Source of the DNA: an uncultured Bacilli bacterium | GTDB lineage: Bacteria > Bacillota_I > Bacilli_A > RF39 > UBA660 | DNA: 60,402 nt | Assembly (NCBI GenBank): GCA_947631295.1 | Contig: CANRKU010000006.1 | Coordinates: forward strand, 1 to 60,402 | Direction of reading: 5' to 3' | Part shown: positions 26,797 to 33,799 of the stretch, piece by piece | How positions within the stretch are numbered: position 1 is the first letter of the stretch | Layout of the letters: each line of letters begins with the position of its first letter | Position numbers and translations under genes: made by a program | Notes under the pieces: model-generated | Database searches by the model: none | Told to the model about the DNA's origin: nothing | What the model saw: only the letters and a program-made list of their open reading frames with translations

Positions 26797-27699
26797 ATGA
26801 TGAAAGATGAAATCAAAGAATTTATAGAAAAAAGACCAAAAGTGAAAGGTGCTTATGGTTATGGATCAGGTGTTTTTAAACAAAGTGGTTATACTAAAAA
26901 AGATAAACCACAAGTTGATTTAATTTTAGTAGTTGATGATTTAAAACAATGGCATTTAAAAAATATGAAGATGAATAGAAAAGATTATTCTTTGATTGGA
27001 AGGTTATTTTTTTGTTATGCATCTATTTCTAAGATAAAGGGATTAACAGGAATTGCTTATTTAAGTAATATTAAGGAAAATGGAAAAATTTATAAGTATG
27101 GAACAATAGAGGAAAAAGATTTAGAGTTTTATTTAAATACTTGGAAAAGTTTTTATCTACCTGGAAGATTTCAAAAAGCTGTTTTACCTATTATTGAATC
27201 GAAAAAGATTACTATTGCCAACCAGAAGAATAGGGAAAGTGTATTATTCACAGCATTGTTAACATTACCGGAAGGGAAACATCAGTTAATTGATGTTTAT
27301 ACACAAATTTGTGGATTATCTTATTTAGGAGATACTAGAATGAAATTTGCAGAAAATCCTAGGAAGGTATTAAATATTGTAGAGGGTAGTTTTGATAGTT
27401 TAAAAAAAATTTATGGAACAAGTAATGATTATTTTAAACCAACTAAAGAATTTGTCTCTATTGATGATGCAAAAATGATCCATGATATTAATAAATTACC
27501 TAAATATTTATTAGAATATTTAGATGATGTTCTTGCTACAAAGGATATTTCAATCATTAGAAAAAAAATTCTAGAATATTTTACGGAATTAAATAAGAAG
27601 GAAAGTTCTTTACAAACAGTAAAAGGAATTTATACGAATGGTATTGTACGTTCTATTTCTTATGCGTCTCAAAAAATATTAAAAAAGATAAAAAAATAA
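26797..27699 (+). CDS. Tam41/Mmp37-type phosphatidate cytidylyltransferase
   Basis: Resembles mitochondrial Tam41, which makes CDP-diacylglycerol from phosphatidic acid and CTP for cardiolipin synthesis. The nucleotidyltransferase-fold motifs are near the N-terminus: AYGYGSGVFKQSGYT (about 18-32) and an acidic VDLILVVDD (about 47-56). Later family-like stretches are IYKYGTIEEKDLEFYL, YLPGRFQKAV, LLTLPEGKHQLIDVY and GLSYLGDTRM. It has no membrane helices, unlike the integral membrane CdsA type, so it would be a peripheral membrane enzyme. The ribosome site is weak (GATGCGG); ATG 26800 is an alternative. The gene precedes the tRNA pair. Confidence 0.85.
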   Translation: MMKDEIKEFIEKRPKVKGAYGYGSGVFKQSGYTKKDKPQVDLILVVDDLKQWHLKNMKMNRKDYSLIGRLFFCYASISKIKGLTGIAYLSNIKENGKIYKYGTIEEKDLEFYLNTWKSFYLPGRFQKAVLPIIESKKITIANQKNRESVLFTALLTLPEGKHQLIDVYTQICGLSYLGDTRMKFAENPRKVLNIVEGSFDSLKKIYGTSNDYFKPTKEFVSIDDAKMIHDINKLPKYLLEYLDDVLATKDISIIRKKILEYFTELNKKESSLQTVKGIYTNGIVRSISYASQKILKKIKK

Positions 27700-27735
27700 A
27701 AAGAAAATTAAAAAAAATATTTTCTTTTTTTATTT
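27698..27735 (+). terminator. Terminator of the Tam41-like gene
   Basis: AAAAAGAAAAT (27698-27708) pairs with ATTTTCTTTTT (27719-27729), followed by more T. Confidence 0.65.
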
Positions 27736-27738
27736 TTA

Positions 27739-27747
27739 TGCTATACT
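27739..27747 (+). promoter_or_regulatory. Extended -10 promoter of the tRNA pair
   Basis: TGCTATACT is an extended -10 located 20 bases before the tRNA-Lys gene; no good -35 is visible. Confidence 0.55.
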
Positions 27748-27767
27748 ATAAGAGTAATTCAAATTTT

Positions 27768-27843
27768 GGGCTGTTAGCTCAGTTGGTAGAGCAACTGACT
27801 CTTAATCAGTGGGTCTAGGGTTCGAATCCCTAACAGCCCACCA
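27768..27843 (+). tRNA. tRNA-Lys (anticodon CUU)
   Basis: A full cloverleaf: acceptor GGGCTGT/ACAGCCC, D-arm GCTC/GAGC, anticodon stem ACTGA/TCAGT with loop CTCTTAA (anticodon CTT), T-arm with TTCGAAT, and an encoded CCA (27841-27843). It is 76 nt. Confidence 0.97.
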
Positions 27844-27856
27844 AAATGGATTATGA

Positions 27857-27886
27857 AGAAAACAGCAAATGTTGTTTTCTTTTTAT
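27857..27886 (+). terminator. Terminator between the two tRNA genes
   Basis: AGAAAACAGC (27857-27866) pairs with GTTGTTTTCT (27871-27880) around AAAT, followed by TTTTATTTT that runs up to the first base of tRNA-Thr. No separate promoter for tRNA-Thr is visible, so its expression may rely on read-through or processing. Confidence 0.65.
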
Positions 27887-27889
27887 TTT

Positions 27890-27965
27890 GCCGACTTAGC
27901 ACAGTTGGTAGTGCAACGCACTCGTAACGCGTAGGTCGTTGGTTCGAATCCGACAGTCGGCACCA
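27890..27965 (+). tRNA. tRNA-Thr (anticodon CGU)
   Basis: A cloverleaf with acceptor GCCGACT/AGTCGGC, D-arm GCAC/GTGC, anticodon loop CTCGTAA (anticodon CGT), T-arm with TTCGAAT, and an encoded CCA (27963-27965). The innermost anticodon-stem pair is an A-C mismatch (ACGCA against CGCGT). A tyrosine integrase gene begins 65 bases downstream, so the 3' end of this tRNA is the likely integration site of the island. Confidence 0.95.
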
Positions 27966-27974
27966 ATTGAATTT

Positions 27975-28006
27975 AACTCTTATTTATTAAGGGTTTTATT
28001 TTTTTT
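27975..28006 (+). terminator. tRNA-Thr terminator
   Basis: AACTCTTA (27975-27982) pairs with TAAGGGTT (27988-27995; one U-G pair), followed by a T-rich run. Confidence 0.65.
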
Positions 28007-28025
28007 AGGTACTATTTAGGTACTA
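28004..28025 (+). repeat. Tandem 11-bp repeat beside the integrase gene
   Basis: TTTAGGTACTA occurs twice without spacing (28004-28014 and 28015-28025), between tRNA-Thr and the integrase stop. Tandem direct repeats in this position are typical arm-binding sites of tyrosine integrases. That role is inferred. Confidence 0.6.
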
Positions 28026-28030
28026 TTTTT

Positions 28031-29173
28031 TTATAAATTATTTAATATATCTACTATTTCATCTTGTACAGTAGGAAATAAATGCATATAAGTATCTTGC
28101 ATGACTTGAATAGTGTGTCCCATTCTATTTGACATCATAAGAAAAAATTTAGCAGTATCTACTTTTACATTTTTCTCATTACTGATTTTTACATATTCGT
28201 TGATTAAAAGACTTACATGAGAATGTCTAAATTCATGGATAGTAATAATCTTGTTTTCAAGCCCTGCTAAGATGAAATATTTATCTTTATAATGGTCTAT
28301 AGTCGTTGATGGCAAAAAGCGAGTATTTCCAAAAACAAACCAATTTTCTTTAAAGTCGGTATATTTTTTCATTTCTTGCTTATATAGTAGTAATTGTTCT
28401 TTTAAAGTATTACTAATTTTAATTTTCCTATTAATATTATTTTTAGTAGATGTTATTGTAAATTTACCTTTTATTTTAGCATACAAAGTTTTATTGACGC
28501 TAATAATATCATTATTAAAATCAATGTCTTTCCATGTCAAAGCTAAAACTTCTCCTTTTCGCATGCCAGTGTAATATAAAAACATAAAAAATGTTTTCCA
28601 TAAAACATTATCTATTACAGATATGAATTTTTGAAATTCTTCATATGTTATGTATCTTATTTTCTCTTCACTTGTTACAACTTTATCATTTTTTGCCTTA
28701 AATCGTTTTGCTATAGTTACTGGGTTTGTTATTACACCATAGTTTATCATGCTAAAATCAAATATTGATTTTAAAATGTTATATAGTTTATTAAGATAAG
28801 CAATTTTATAATTCTTTTTCTCTAATTGTATTTTCCACTCCTGAATATGTGAAATGGTTATTGAATCAATACTCATATTTGCAAAAAAAGATTCTATATG
28901 ATTTTTATAATCGTTTTTATAAGTGCTTACAGTAGATTCTTTACATATTTTACTTAAATTTTTAAAATAGTCTTCAGCAACTAATTTAAATGGTTTATTA
29001 ATAGGATTATCTCTTTTTAATAAAAATAATGCTTGTTCTTGTTCAGCTTCTTTTTTAGTTAAATATCTTTTGGATTTATAGGGCTTATTAATTCCATAAA
29101 AATCTTTTTTATATACTTTAAAATAATATGATCTACCATCTTTAGTTTTATGTTCATCTTTATAAATTGCCAT
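28031..29173 (-). CDS. Phage/ICE-type tyrosine integrase
   Basis: A site-specific recombinase. An N-terminal arm-binding region (Y-F-K-V-Y near residue 17, AP2-like) is followed by a SAM-like core-binding domain (about 65-160) and the catalytic domain (about 170-380). Catalytic residues visible are Arg in TGMRKGEVL, His/Arg in HEFRHSH and the nucleophile Tyr in DTYMHLFP. ATG 29173 is chosen: GGAG then lies eight bases upstream, whereas the upstream ATG 29179 and GTG 29182 are too close. Its orientation toward tRNA-Thr, 65 bases away, marks the left end of the island. It is the most likely enzyme for any recombination at the repeated boxes further right. Confidence 0.93.
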   Translation of the reverse strand: MAIYKDEHKTKDGRSYYFKVYKKDFYGINKPYKSKRYLTKKEAEQEQALFLLKRDNPINKPFKLVAEDYFKNLSKICKESTVSTYKNDYKNHIESFFANMSIDSITISHIQEWKIQLEKKNYKIAYLNKLYNILKSIFDFSMINYGVITNPVTIAKRFKAKNDKVVTSEEKIRYITYEEFQKFISVIDNVLWKTFFMFLYYTGMRKGEVLALTWKDIDFNNDIISVNKTLYAKIKGKFTITSTKNNINRKIKISNTLKEQLLLYKQEMKKYTDFKENWFVFGNTRFLPSTTIDHYKDKYFILAGLENKIITIHEFRHSHVSLLINEYVKISNEKNVKVDTAKFFLMMSNRMGHTIQVMQDTYMHLFPTVQDEIVDILNNL

Positions 29174-29190
29174 TTTCATCACTCCAATTC

Positions 29191-29219
29191 TTTACTTTAT
29201 TTTTAAAATTTAGTATAAT
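29191..29219 (+). promoter_or_regulatory. Promoter pointing away from the integrase gene
   Basis: TTTACT (29191-29196) and TATAAT (29214-29219) are 17 bases apart on the plus strand. No open frame follows; a hairpin terminator lies 55-80 bases downstream, which suggests a small RNA. Confidence 0.5.
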
Positions 29220-29225
29220 TAGAGT

Positions 29226-29303
29226 ACAGAAAAAAGAATTCCGTGCTAGGATTTTTATTTTCTGTACATTTTGACTTCGTATTAACGGTACGAAGTCTTT
29301 TTT
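29226..29303 (+). ncRNA. Candidate small RNA of the island (about 78 nt)
   Basis: The stretch follows a plus-strand promoter and contains two hairpins. GTACAGAAAA (29224-29233) pairs with TTTTCTGTAC (29258-29267). GACTTCGTA (29273-29281) pairs with TACGAAGTC (29289-29297) and is followed by six T (29298-29303). The T-run is only on the plus strand, yet both flanking genes are on the minus strand, so this terminator serves neither. It is antisense to the region between the zinc-ribbon and integrase genes. Transcription is inferred, not shown. Confidence 0.4.
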
Positions 29304-29304
29304 A

Positions 29305-29550
29305 TTACCAAGTATGTCCGCAATTTTGACACACATTGATTCTTTTTTGCGTATTTACAATTTTTTTACGACTACCAATTCCGAATATTTTAAATATTAA
29401 GGCTGGAAAAGTAAAAAATATCCATTTAATAAATGTCCACCACCAACCAATGAGAACCCACCAAATAAAACTATGATGTGCTTTAACTAATTTACTTTCG
29501 TTAACGATTTGAATAGTGACATTCTCACTTTTACACTTTGGGCAAATCAT
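29305..29550 (-). CDS. Small zinc-ribbon membrane protein
   Basis: An N-terminal CPKCKSENV and a C-terminal CQNCGHTW form a split zinc ribbon around a hydrophobic centre (WWVLIGWWWTFIKWIFFTFPALIF) that could be one or two membrane helices. At 81 aa it resembles the small zinc-ribbon proteins often found beside repressors in prophages and integrative elements. A GGAGGT site is just upstream. Function unknown. Confidence 0.75.
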   Translation of the reverse strand: MICPKCKSENVTIQIVNESKLVKAHHSFIWWVLIGWWWTFIKWIFFTFPALIFKIFGIGSRKKIVNTQKRINVCQNCGHTW

Positions 29551-29629
29551 TATATTACCTCCTTTACTTCTAATAATCTATATTAAAAGTTTTCCAATAC
29601 CGCTAGACTACTTTTAATCAAATTTAATT

Positions 29630-30274
29630 TTATAATTTTGTTCTCTTTTCTCTAGCAATGCCTACAACTTTAATAGGTAGTTTTTCTACTTGCTCTTTAG
29701 AAAACATCATAATATCATATCCTGTATTATAAGGTTGTAACACTATTCCTTGCTCATTAACAAGGATTTTTTTAAATGTAGATTCTGTTCCATTAATCAT
29801 AACAGCAACATCTTTACCATTATATAATTCTACATCATCATTTTGTTCAAAAATAACAATATCATTTTCACTATATTTAGGAAACATTGAATCTCCACTT
29901 ATTCTTAAACCATAAAACTTTTTTCCACCGACAGTCCAGTCTTTTGGTATTTCTACATAATCTATAATGTCATTTTGACTTTCTATTGGTATTCCTGCTT
30001 TTATAGTACCATATACAGGTATTTTAACAATATTAGAGTTTATATCAACAATTTCAGCATTATCATAAATAATACTAGAACCAATTAATTTTTCTAATGA
30101 AATATTAAATAATTCAGAAATTTTTATTACATCAGTCATAATTGGAGAACGTTGTCCTAATTCCCATTTTCCAATGGTTGAATAATCTTTATCCAATTTT
30201 TTTGCTAATTCTTCCTGTGTCATTCCATTTTGTAATCTTAAATGTTTTAAATTACTTGAAAAATTATTTTTCAT
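29630..30274 (-). CDS. CI/LexA-like repressor: HTH plus S24 self-cleavage domain
   Basis: The N-terminal XRE-type helix-turn-helix has LKHLRLQNGMTQEELAKKL and DYSTIGKWELGQRSP. The C-terminal S24 peptidase has an Ala-Gly cleavage site in YGTIKAGIP, the catalytic Ser in GDSMFPKYSEND and the Lys in TESTFKKIL. Such repressors keep an element silent and are inactivated by RecA-stimulated self-cleavage after DNA damage. The start at ATG 30274 follows AAGGAGGGG; the longer frame to 30355 overlaps the promoter and operators. It is divergent from the remnant gene and accessory array. Confidence 0.92.
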   Translation of the reverse strand: MKNNFSSNLKHLRLQNGMTQEELAKKLDKDYSTIGKWELGQRSPIMTDVIKISELFNISLEKLIGSSIIYDNAEIVDINSNIVKIPVYGTIKAGIPIESQNDIIDYVEIPKDWTVGGKKFYGLRISGDSMFPKYSENDIVIFEQNDDVELYNGKDVAVMINGTESTFKKILVNEQGIVLQPYNTGYDIMMFSKEQVEKLPIKVVGIAREKRTKL

Positions 30275-30295
30275 TTTCCCCTCCTTGTTTATAGT

Positions 30296-30370
30296 ATAAG
30301 ACAAATTATAAAAAAAAACAAGACAAATTGTCAAAAAAGTATTGACATAAGACAAATAGTCTTATAGAAT
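30296..30370. promoter_or_regulatory. Divergent promoters with three repressor operator-like sites
   Basis: Three copies of an AAGACAAAT motif occur: ATAAGACAAATTAT (from 30296), AAGACAAATTGTCAA (from 30320) and the 19-bp palindrome ATAAGACAAATAGTCTTAT (30346/30348 to 30364). The minus-strand promoter TTGACA (30334-30329) and TATAAT (30310-30305), 18 apart, drives the repressor. The plus-strand TTGACA (30342-30347) and TAGAAT (30365-30370), 17 apart, points to the right. The sites overlap both promoters, as in a lambda-like switch. Confidence 0.75.
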
Positions 30371-30394
30371 ATATGGTGTAAGGAGGTAAAAATA

Positions 30395-30481
30395 ATGTAT
30401 TCAACAGAAGCACTAAAAAGTTTTAGAGGAAAAAGATTAAAGACACAGGATGATATTTCAAACATTTTAAGCGTAATGTAA
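30395..30481 (+). pseudogene. Short remnant of the divergent cro/early gene
   Basis: An AAGGAGGT site and ATG open a 28-codon frame starting MYSTEALKSFRGKRL and containing KTQDDISNIL, which looks like the start of an XRE-type regulator. It stops at TAA 30479-30481. The following ~65 bases can be read in another frame without a recognisable continuation. It is likely a decayed remnant; a real short peptide cannot be excluded. Confidence 0.4.
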
Positions 30482-30662
30482 AACTAGATGAAAATGAATA
30501 TAGAATTTTAATCAAGAGTAGAAATAATAATGTTAGAAAATGAAAATTAATAAAAGTTTTTTCAAGTTATTGATACTTTTGTTCTTTTTTGTTATATCAC
30601 TAATAGTGAGTGATATTTATATCATTCGTGCTTTGTGAGAGTTGTAAATATCTACGACACTC
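30482..30662. other. Non-coding stretch between the remnant gene and the first repeat module
   Basis: No supported gene is seen here. It contains short inverted runs such as ATATCACTAATAGTGAGTGATAT near 30595-30617 that could be a decayed hairpin, and it leads into the first copy of the intergenic module at 30663. Confidence 0.4.
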
Positions 30663-30773
30663 GCACCAGATTGATACCAAACTTGCACTTTTATAGTTCG
30701 AGTTTTAAAATGAAAAAATTTATAGTTTAAATTGATATACATGTCAATTTATAAAACAAACTTGTATATTGAC
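30663..30773 (+). repeat. Intergenic module copy A
   Basis: It opens with GCACCAGATTGATA (30663-30676). The hairpin arms are partly eroded (AACTTGCACT against AGTTCGAGTT). The -10 equivalent is a degenerate TATAGT (30721-30726), then the leader with ATTGATATACATGTCAATTT and TATATTGAC. A further TATAAT (30796-30801 region) and AAAGGAG lie before the GNAT gene. Confidence 0.85.
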
Positions 30774-30824
30774 CTAAGCTAATATACTTATTAAATTATA
30801 ATATATATAGTATAAAGGAGAAAT

Positions 30825-31373
30825 ATGAATATGAATATGAATAAAAATACAAAATTAATTTCTAAGTTAAAAGAATTAGAAAACCTATTGCCGAGTGATG
30901 AACAAGAACTAGAGCAAGATGATTCTGAAGAAAAAATTAATGAAGCAAGAAATAAGATTTACAGTTCTCGTTTAGTTAGTTCAAATGAAATTATTGATTT
31001 ATATAAAGAAGACAATCATATTGAAGGCTATTATGATATATATTTACATAACACTTTTACGTATATCGGCCATATAGGTGTTCAACCATTCGGAAAAAAT
31101 CTTAATAATATATCTTATGAAATCGATGATAAATATAGAGGAAATGGTTATGCTACACAAGCTGTATACACTTTAACAAATTATTTAAGTGAAAATGGAG
31201 TGGAAAACATAGTAATAATATCAAAAAAAGATAATAAATCTTCCATTAGAGTAATTGAAAAATTCCATGAAATGATGCCAGCATTTGAAGTAGAAATAGA
31301 AAATGGTGAGAATGTGGCTTTTTATTATTTCAAGATAAATAATAAATTACAAGATAAAGCTATTAAAAGATGA
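30825..31373 (+). CDS. GNAT-family N-acetyltransferase
   Basis: An acetyl-CoA-dependent transferase. The GNAT motif A is SYEIDDKYRGNGYATQAVY (about residues 103-121), with the R-G-N-G-Y-A acetyl-CoA loop, followed by a motif-B-like NIVIISKKDNKSS. About 50 acidic and lysine-rich residues precede the domain. The first codons are a triple ATGAAT repeat (MNMNMN), so the exact start may be any of three ATGs. It is the first gene behind repeat module A. The substrate is unknown; RimJ/RimL-like ribosomal or antibiotic acetylation are possibilities. Confidence 0.8.
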   Translation: MNMNMNKNTKLISKLKELENLLPSDEQELEQDDSEEKINEARNKIYSSRLVSSNEIIDLYKEDNHIEGYYDIYLHNTFTYIGHIGVQPFGKNLNNISYEIDDKYRGNGYATQAVYTLTNYLSENGVENIVIISKKDNKSSIRVIEKFHEMMPAFEVEIENGENVAFYYFKINNKLQDKAIKR

Positions 31374-31700
31374 TGTTAGCAGTTCAAAAAATAATACTAT
31401 TTCCAATTTAAGAAATGTAAATGATATAAATATAGTCTTAAAAAAGTACGAAGATGATTTAAGAGAACACTCTAATAAATTAGAAATTTGAAAAAGAAAA
31501 TCAAAATTCGTGATGATAGAATTGAAGAATTAGAATATGATTTAGAAGGTGTAAATGATACTATTGATGAATTAGAAGATAAAGTATTAACACTGCAAGA
31601 AACATTGAATTACTTTAAAGAATTATAGCAAAAGTTTATAGAGTTCTTAAAAGAAAAATTCTTCTCTACTGATAAATATGATAAAATAGTAAGCAATTAA
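31374..31700 (+). pseudogene. Decayed coiled-coil gene, possibly relaxase/Mob C-terminus
   Basis: This non-coding stretch of over 300 bases still reads as protein across two frames with stops at TGA near 31488 and TAG near 31626. The readable segments are charged coiled coil (RIEELEYDLEGV, DELEDKVLTLQETLNYF) and then KFIEFLKEKFFSTDKYD. That pattern resembles the C-terminal tail of plasmid Mob/Pre-type relaxases. No N-terminal relaxase domain remains. The resemblance is from memory and moderate. Confidence 0.45.
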
Positions 31701-31716
31701 GGGAGGTTTTCAGTTT

Positions 31717-33555
31717 ATGATAGATTTAGAAAAATTGGATTTAGAGTATAATGATTATAAAAATATTAGAGTTCTATATATTAAATATAAAAGTGAATTT
31801 GAAAAATTTAACAAAAAAAATAGTGAGAAGCTAAATGGTTTATTAGTTGAATACAATTTGATTAAAAATATAAGAAGAAATAGTTCTAGGCAGGATACAA
31901 TGCCTGATGAATTACTTGAAGATTTTATAGAGAAGAATCCATTGTTTGGAGAATGGTATGATTTAGATTGTAAAGTGAAAAATTATAAAAATAAATTGCA
32001 ACAATATTCTTCTACTACCAATGCATTTATGGAATGTTCTAGATTTATTTGTTTAAAACATAAAGAGGATGATGGCTACGATTTATTTGATTTATTTACA
32101 CAAGATAAACTAGATTTAAGCCAATATGATAATGATAAACAACAATATATTATAAATGATTTAAAAAGCCATCATTCATTTATTTGTTATGTAACTCAAG
32201 AAGATTTGCCACTTCTAATGCAAGTAGTTAAAGAAGTAGATAAAGCGATTGCTTACAATGACAATGATACAGAAGATGAAATGGAACAAAAATTGTGGGA
32301 AGAAATAACTAGATGCTATATAATAGAAAAAGAATTTGAAAAAAGAAAGAACTTAATATCATTAAAAGAAATAAATAATATAGAACATGAAAAAAAATTA
32401 GTAGAATTGTTAGGATATAATCTGATTGGACCCGATATGTGCAATCGTTGGTTGATTACAGATGAAAATAATAATCAGGTAGGATTTATACAATATAAAA
32501 AGTTATTTAAGAAAAATAATAAAAAGGGGCTTCCAGCAACATATGGATATCATATAGAAATTAATAGCAATGAAATTAGTTATAATTCAACAAGAAAAGT
32601 TGATAAGGAAAATGATAAAATAGGTATTGATACTAGATTCAATTATGAATTAGATATTAAAAGAAAAGATGGAAATATAGATCATTTAGAGGTAAGCTTT
32701 GGGGAGTATCCGGGATTAACTTTATGGAGTAAAGAATATGGGTTTATAAATTTTAAACTAGATAATGATGGATTATATTTAAACTTTAAGAGTAAAACAG
32801 AAAACTTTAATATTGAAGAAACTATAGTATATAAAACTCATAATAGGCAATTAAGTAATATTCCAAATGAATATGCATATCAATTGAGCTATTGTGATAA
32901 AAGTATAAAAATTGATAATGATAGTTCAAAAGGAATAAAAAGTCGTCAAATAGTTGGTACAAGTACACCATATCAACAAGACTCTAATGAAATAAAAGTA
33001 GTAGAAACAACTTGGGTGAATAGTAGAAAAAGAAATAATAGAGAAACCATTGTCAAAGGAACTATTGAAGAAATGATAGTAAAACATAACATGGGAATTG
33101 CTTCATTTAATCATTTTAGATTTTTAATAAATCAAATATTGCCTTTTAAACAAGAAGTTATTTCTTCAATGATAGATTATTATAAAAAAGAAGAATTAGC
33201 ATTATTTATTCCTGAATTAGGAGCAGCAAGTGAAGAAATGATACAACAAGGTAATTATGATTATAAGGAAAGTAACTGGATTCAAGAAATGCAAAAAGTT
33301 GCATCAATGTTAACAAGAGAAAAAAGTATGGAATTAATTGATGATCGTAAGGAAATTATTGAAGAAAAAATGAAAGAAATTGAGAAAAGAGAAGACGAAT
33401 CAGAAATTTTAGGTATGCTAGAAGATGAAGATTATGATGAAGAAGAATGGAATATGCTTTTAGGAACAAGTAGACAAAGTAACTCTTTAAAGAAAGATAA
33501 TGTTCAAGAAAAAACTTTAGTTAGGAAGAAAAAAGATAGTAAAACAACTGAATAG
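31717..33555 (+). CDS. Large unrecognised island protein (612 aa)
   Basis: No family was recognised. The N-terminal half (1-230) is helical and lysine/aspartate rich. The middle (about 230-400) looks like a beta-rich domain with CNRWLITDENNNQVGF, EYPGLTLWSKEYGF and SYNSTRKVD. The C-terminal part is helical with a long acidic coil (EIIEEKMKEIEKREDE) and a basic tail. There is no signal peptide or membrane helix. GGGAGG precedes the start. A module copy follows directly after the stop, as for the other array genes. It is probably mobile-element cargo. Confidence 0.8.
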   Translation: MIDLEKLDLEYNDYKNIRVLYIKYKSEFEKFNKKNSEKLNGLLVEYNLIKNIRRNSSRQDTMPDELLEDFIEKNPLFGEWYDLDCKVKNYKNKLQQYSSTTNAFMECSRFICLKHKEDDGYDLFDLFTQDKLDLSQYDNDKQQYIINDLKSHHSFICYVTQEDLPLLMQVVKEVDKAIAYNDNDTEDEMEQKLWEEITRCYIIEKEFEKRKNLISLKEINNIEHEKKLVELLGYNLIGPDMCNRWLITDENNNQVGFIQYKKLFKKNNKKGLPATYGYHIEINSNEISYNSTRKVDKENDKIGIDTRFNYELDIKRKDGNIDHLEVSFGEYPGLTLWSKEYGFINFKLDNDGLYLNFKSKTENFNIEETIVYKTHNRQLSNIPNEYAYQLSYCDKSIKIDNDSSKGIKSRQIVGTSTPYQQDSNEIKVVETTWVNSRKRNNRETIVKGTIEEMIVKHNMGIASFNHFRFLINQILPFKQEVISSMIDYYKKEELALFIPELGAASEEMIQQGNYDYKESNWIQEMQKVASMLTREKSMELIDDRKEIIEEKMKEIEKREDESEILGMLEDEDYDEEEWNMLLGTSRQSNSLKKDNVQEKTLVRKKKDSKTTE

Positions 33556-33642
33556 AATTTTATTTATCAATCACTTAAACAATAATAAAATTTTAAAAGT
33601 GAAAAAAGATGGCAAAAAAAGTTTGAAATAACTTTCTTACTC

Positions 33643-33771
33643 GCACCAGATTGATATGAAACTCGGACTTTTATAGTTCGAGTTTCAAAATCTGTTAAAT
33701 TATGATACAATAGACACTAAACTTTTAAATTGAAATTTGTCAATTTAGAAAACATACTTGCAAATTGACAA
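33643..33771 (+). repeat. Intergenic module copy B
   Basis: Box GCACCAGATTGATA (33643-33656), hairpin AAACTCGGACT/AGTTCGAGTTT, -10 equivalent TGATACAAT, then a full leader with the inverted repeat TTGTCAAT (33737-33744) and ATTGACAA (33764-33771). It precedes the 273-aa gene. Confidence 0.9.
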
Positions 33772-33799
33772 ATCCGTTCCTAATTATTGAGGTGACTAT

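Noticed and set aside
28031-29173. Classical integron integrase
   Set aside because: The protein has the N-terminal arm-binding and SAM-like domains of phage/ICE integrases and lies at a tRNA; I see no IntI-specific extra helix, so only the array is integron-like.
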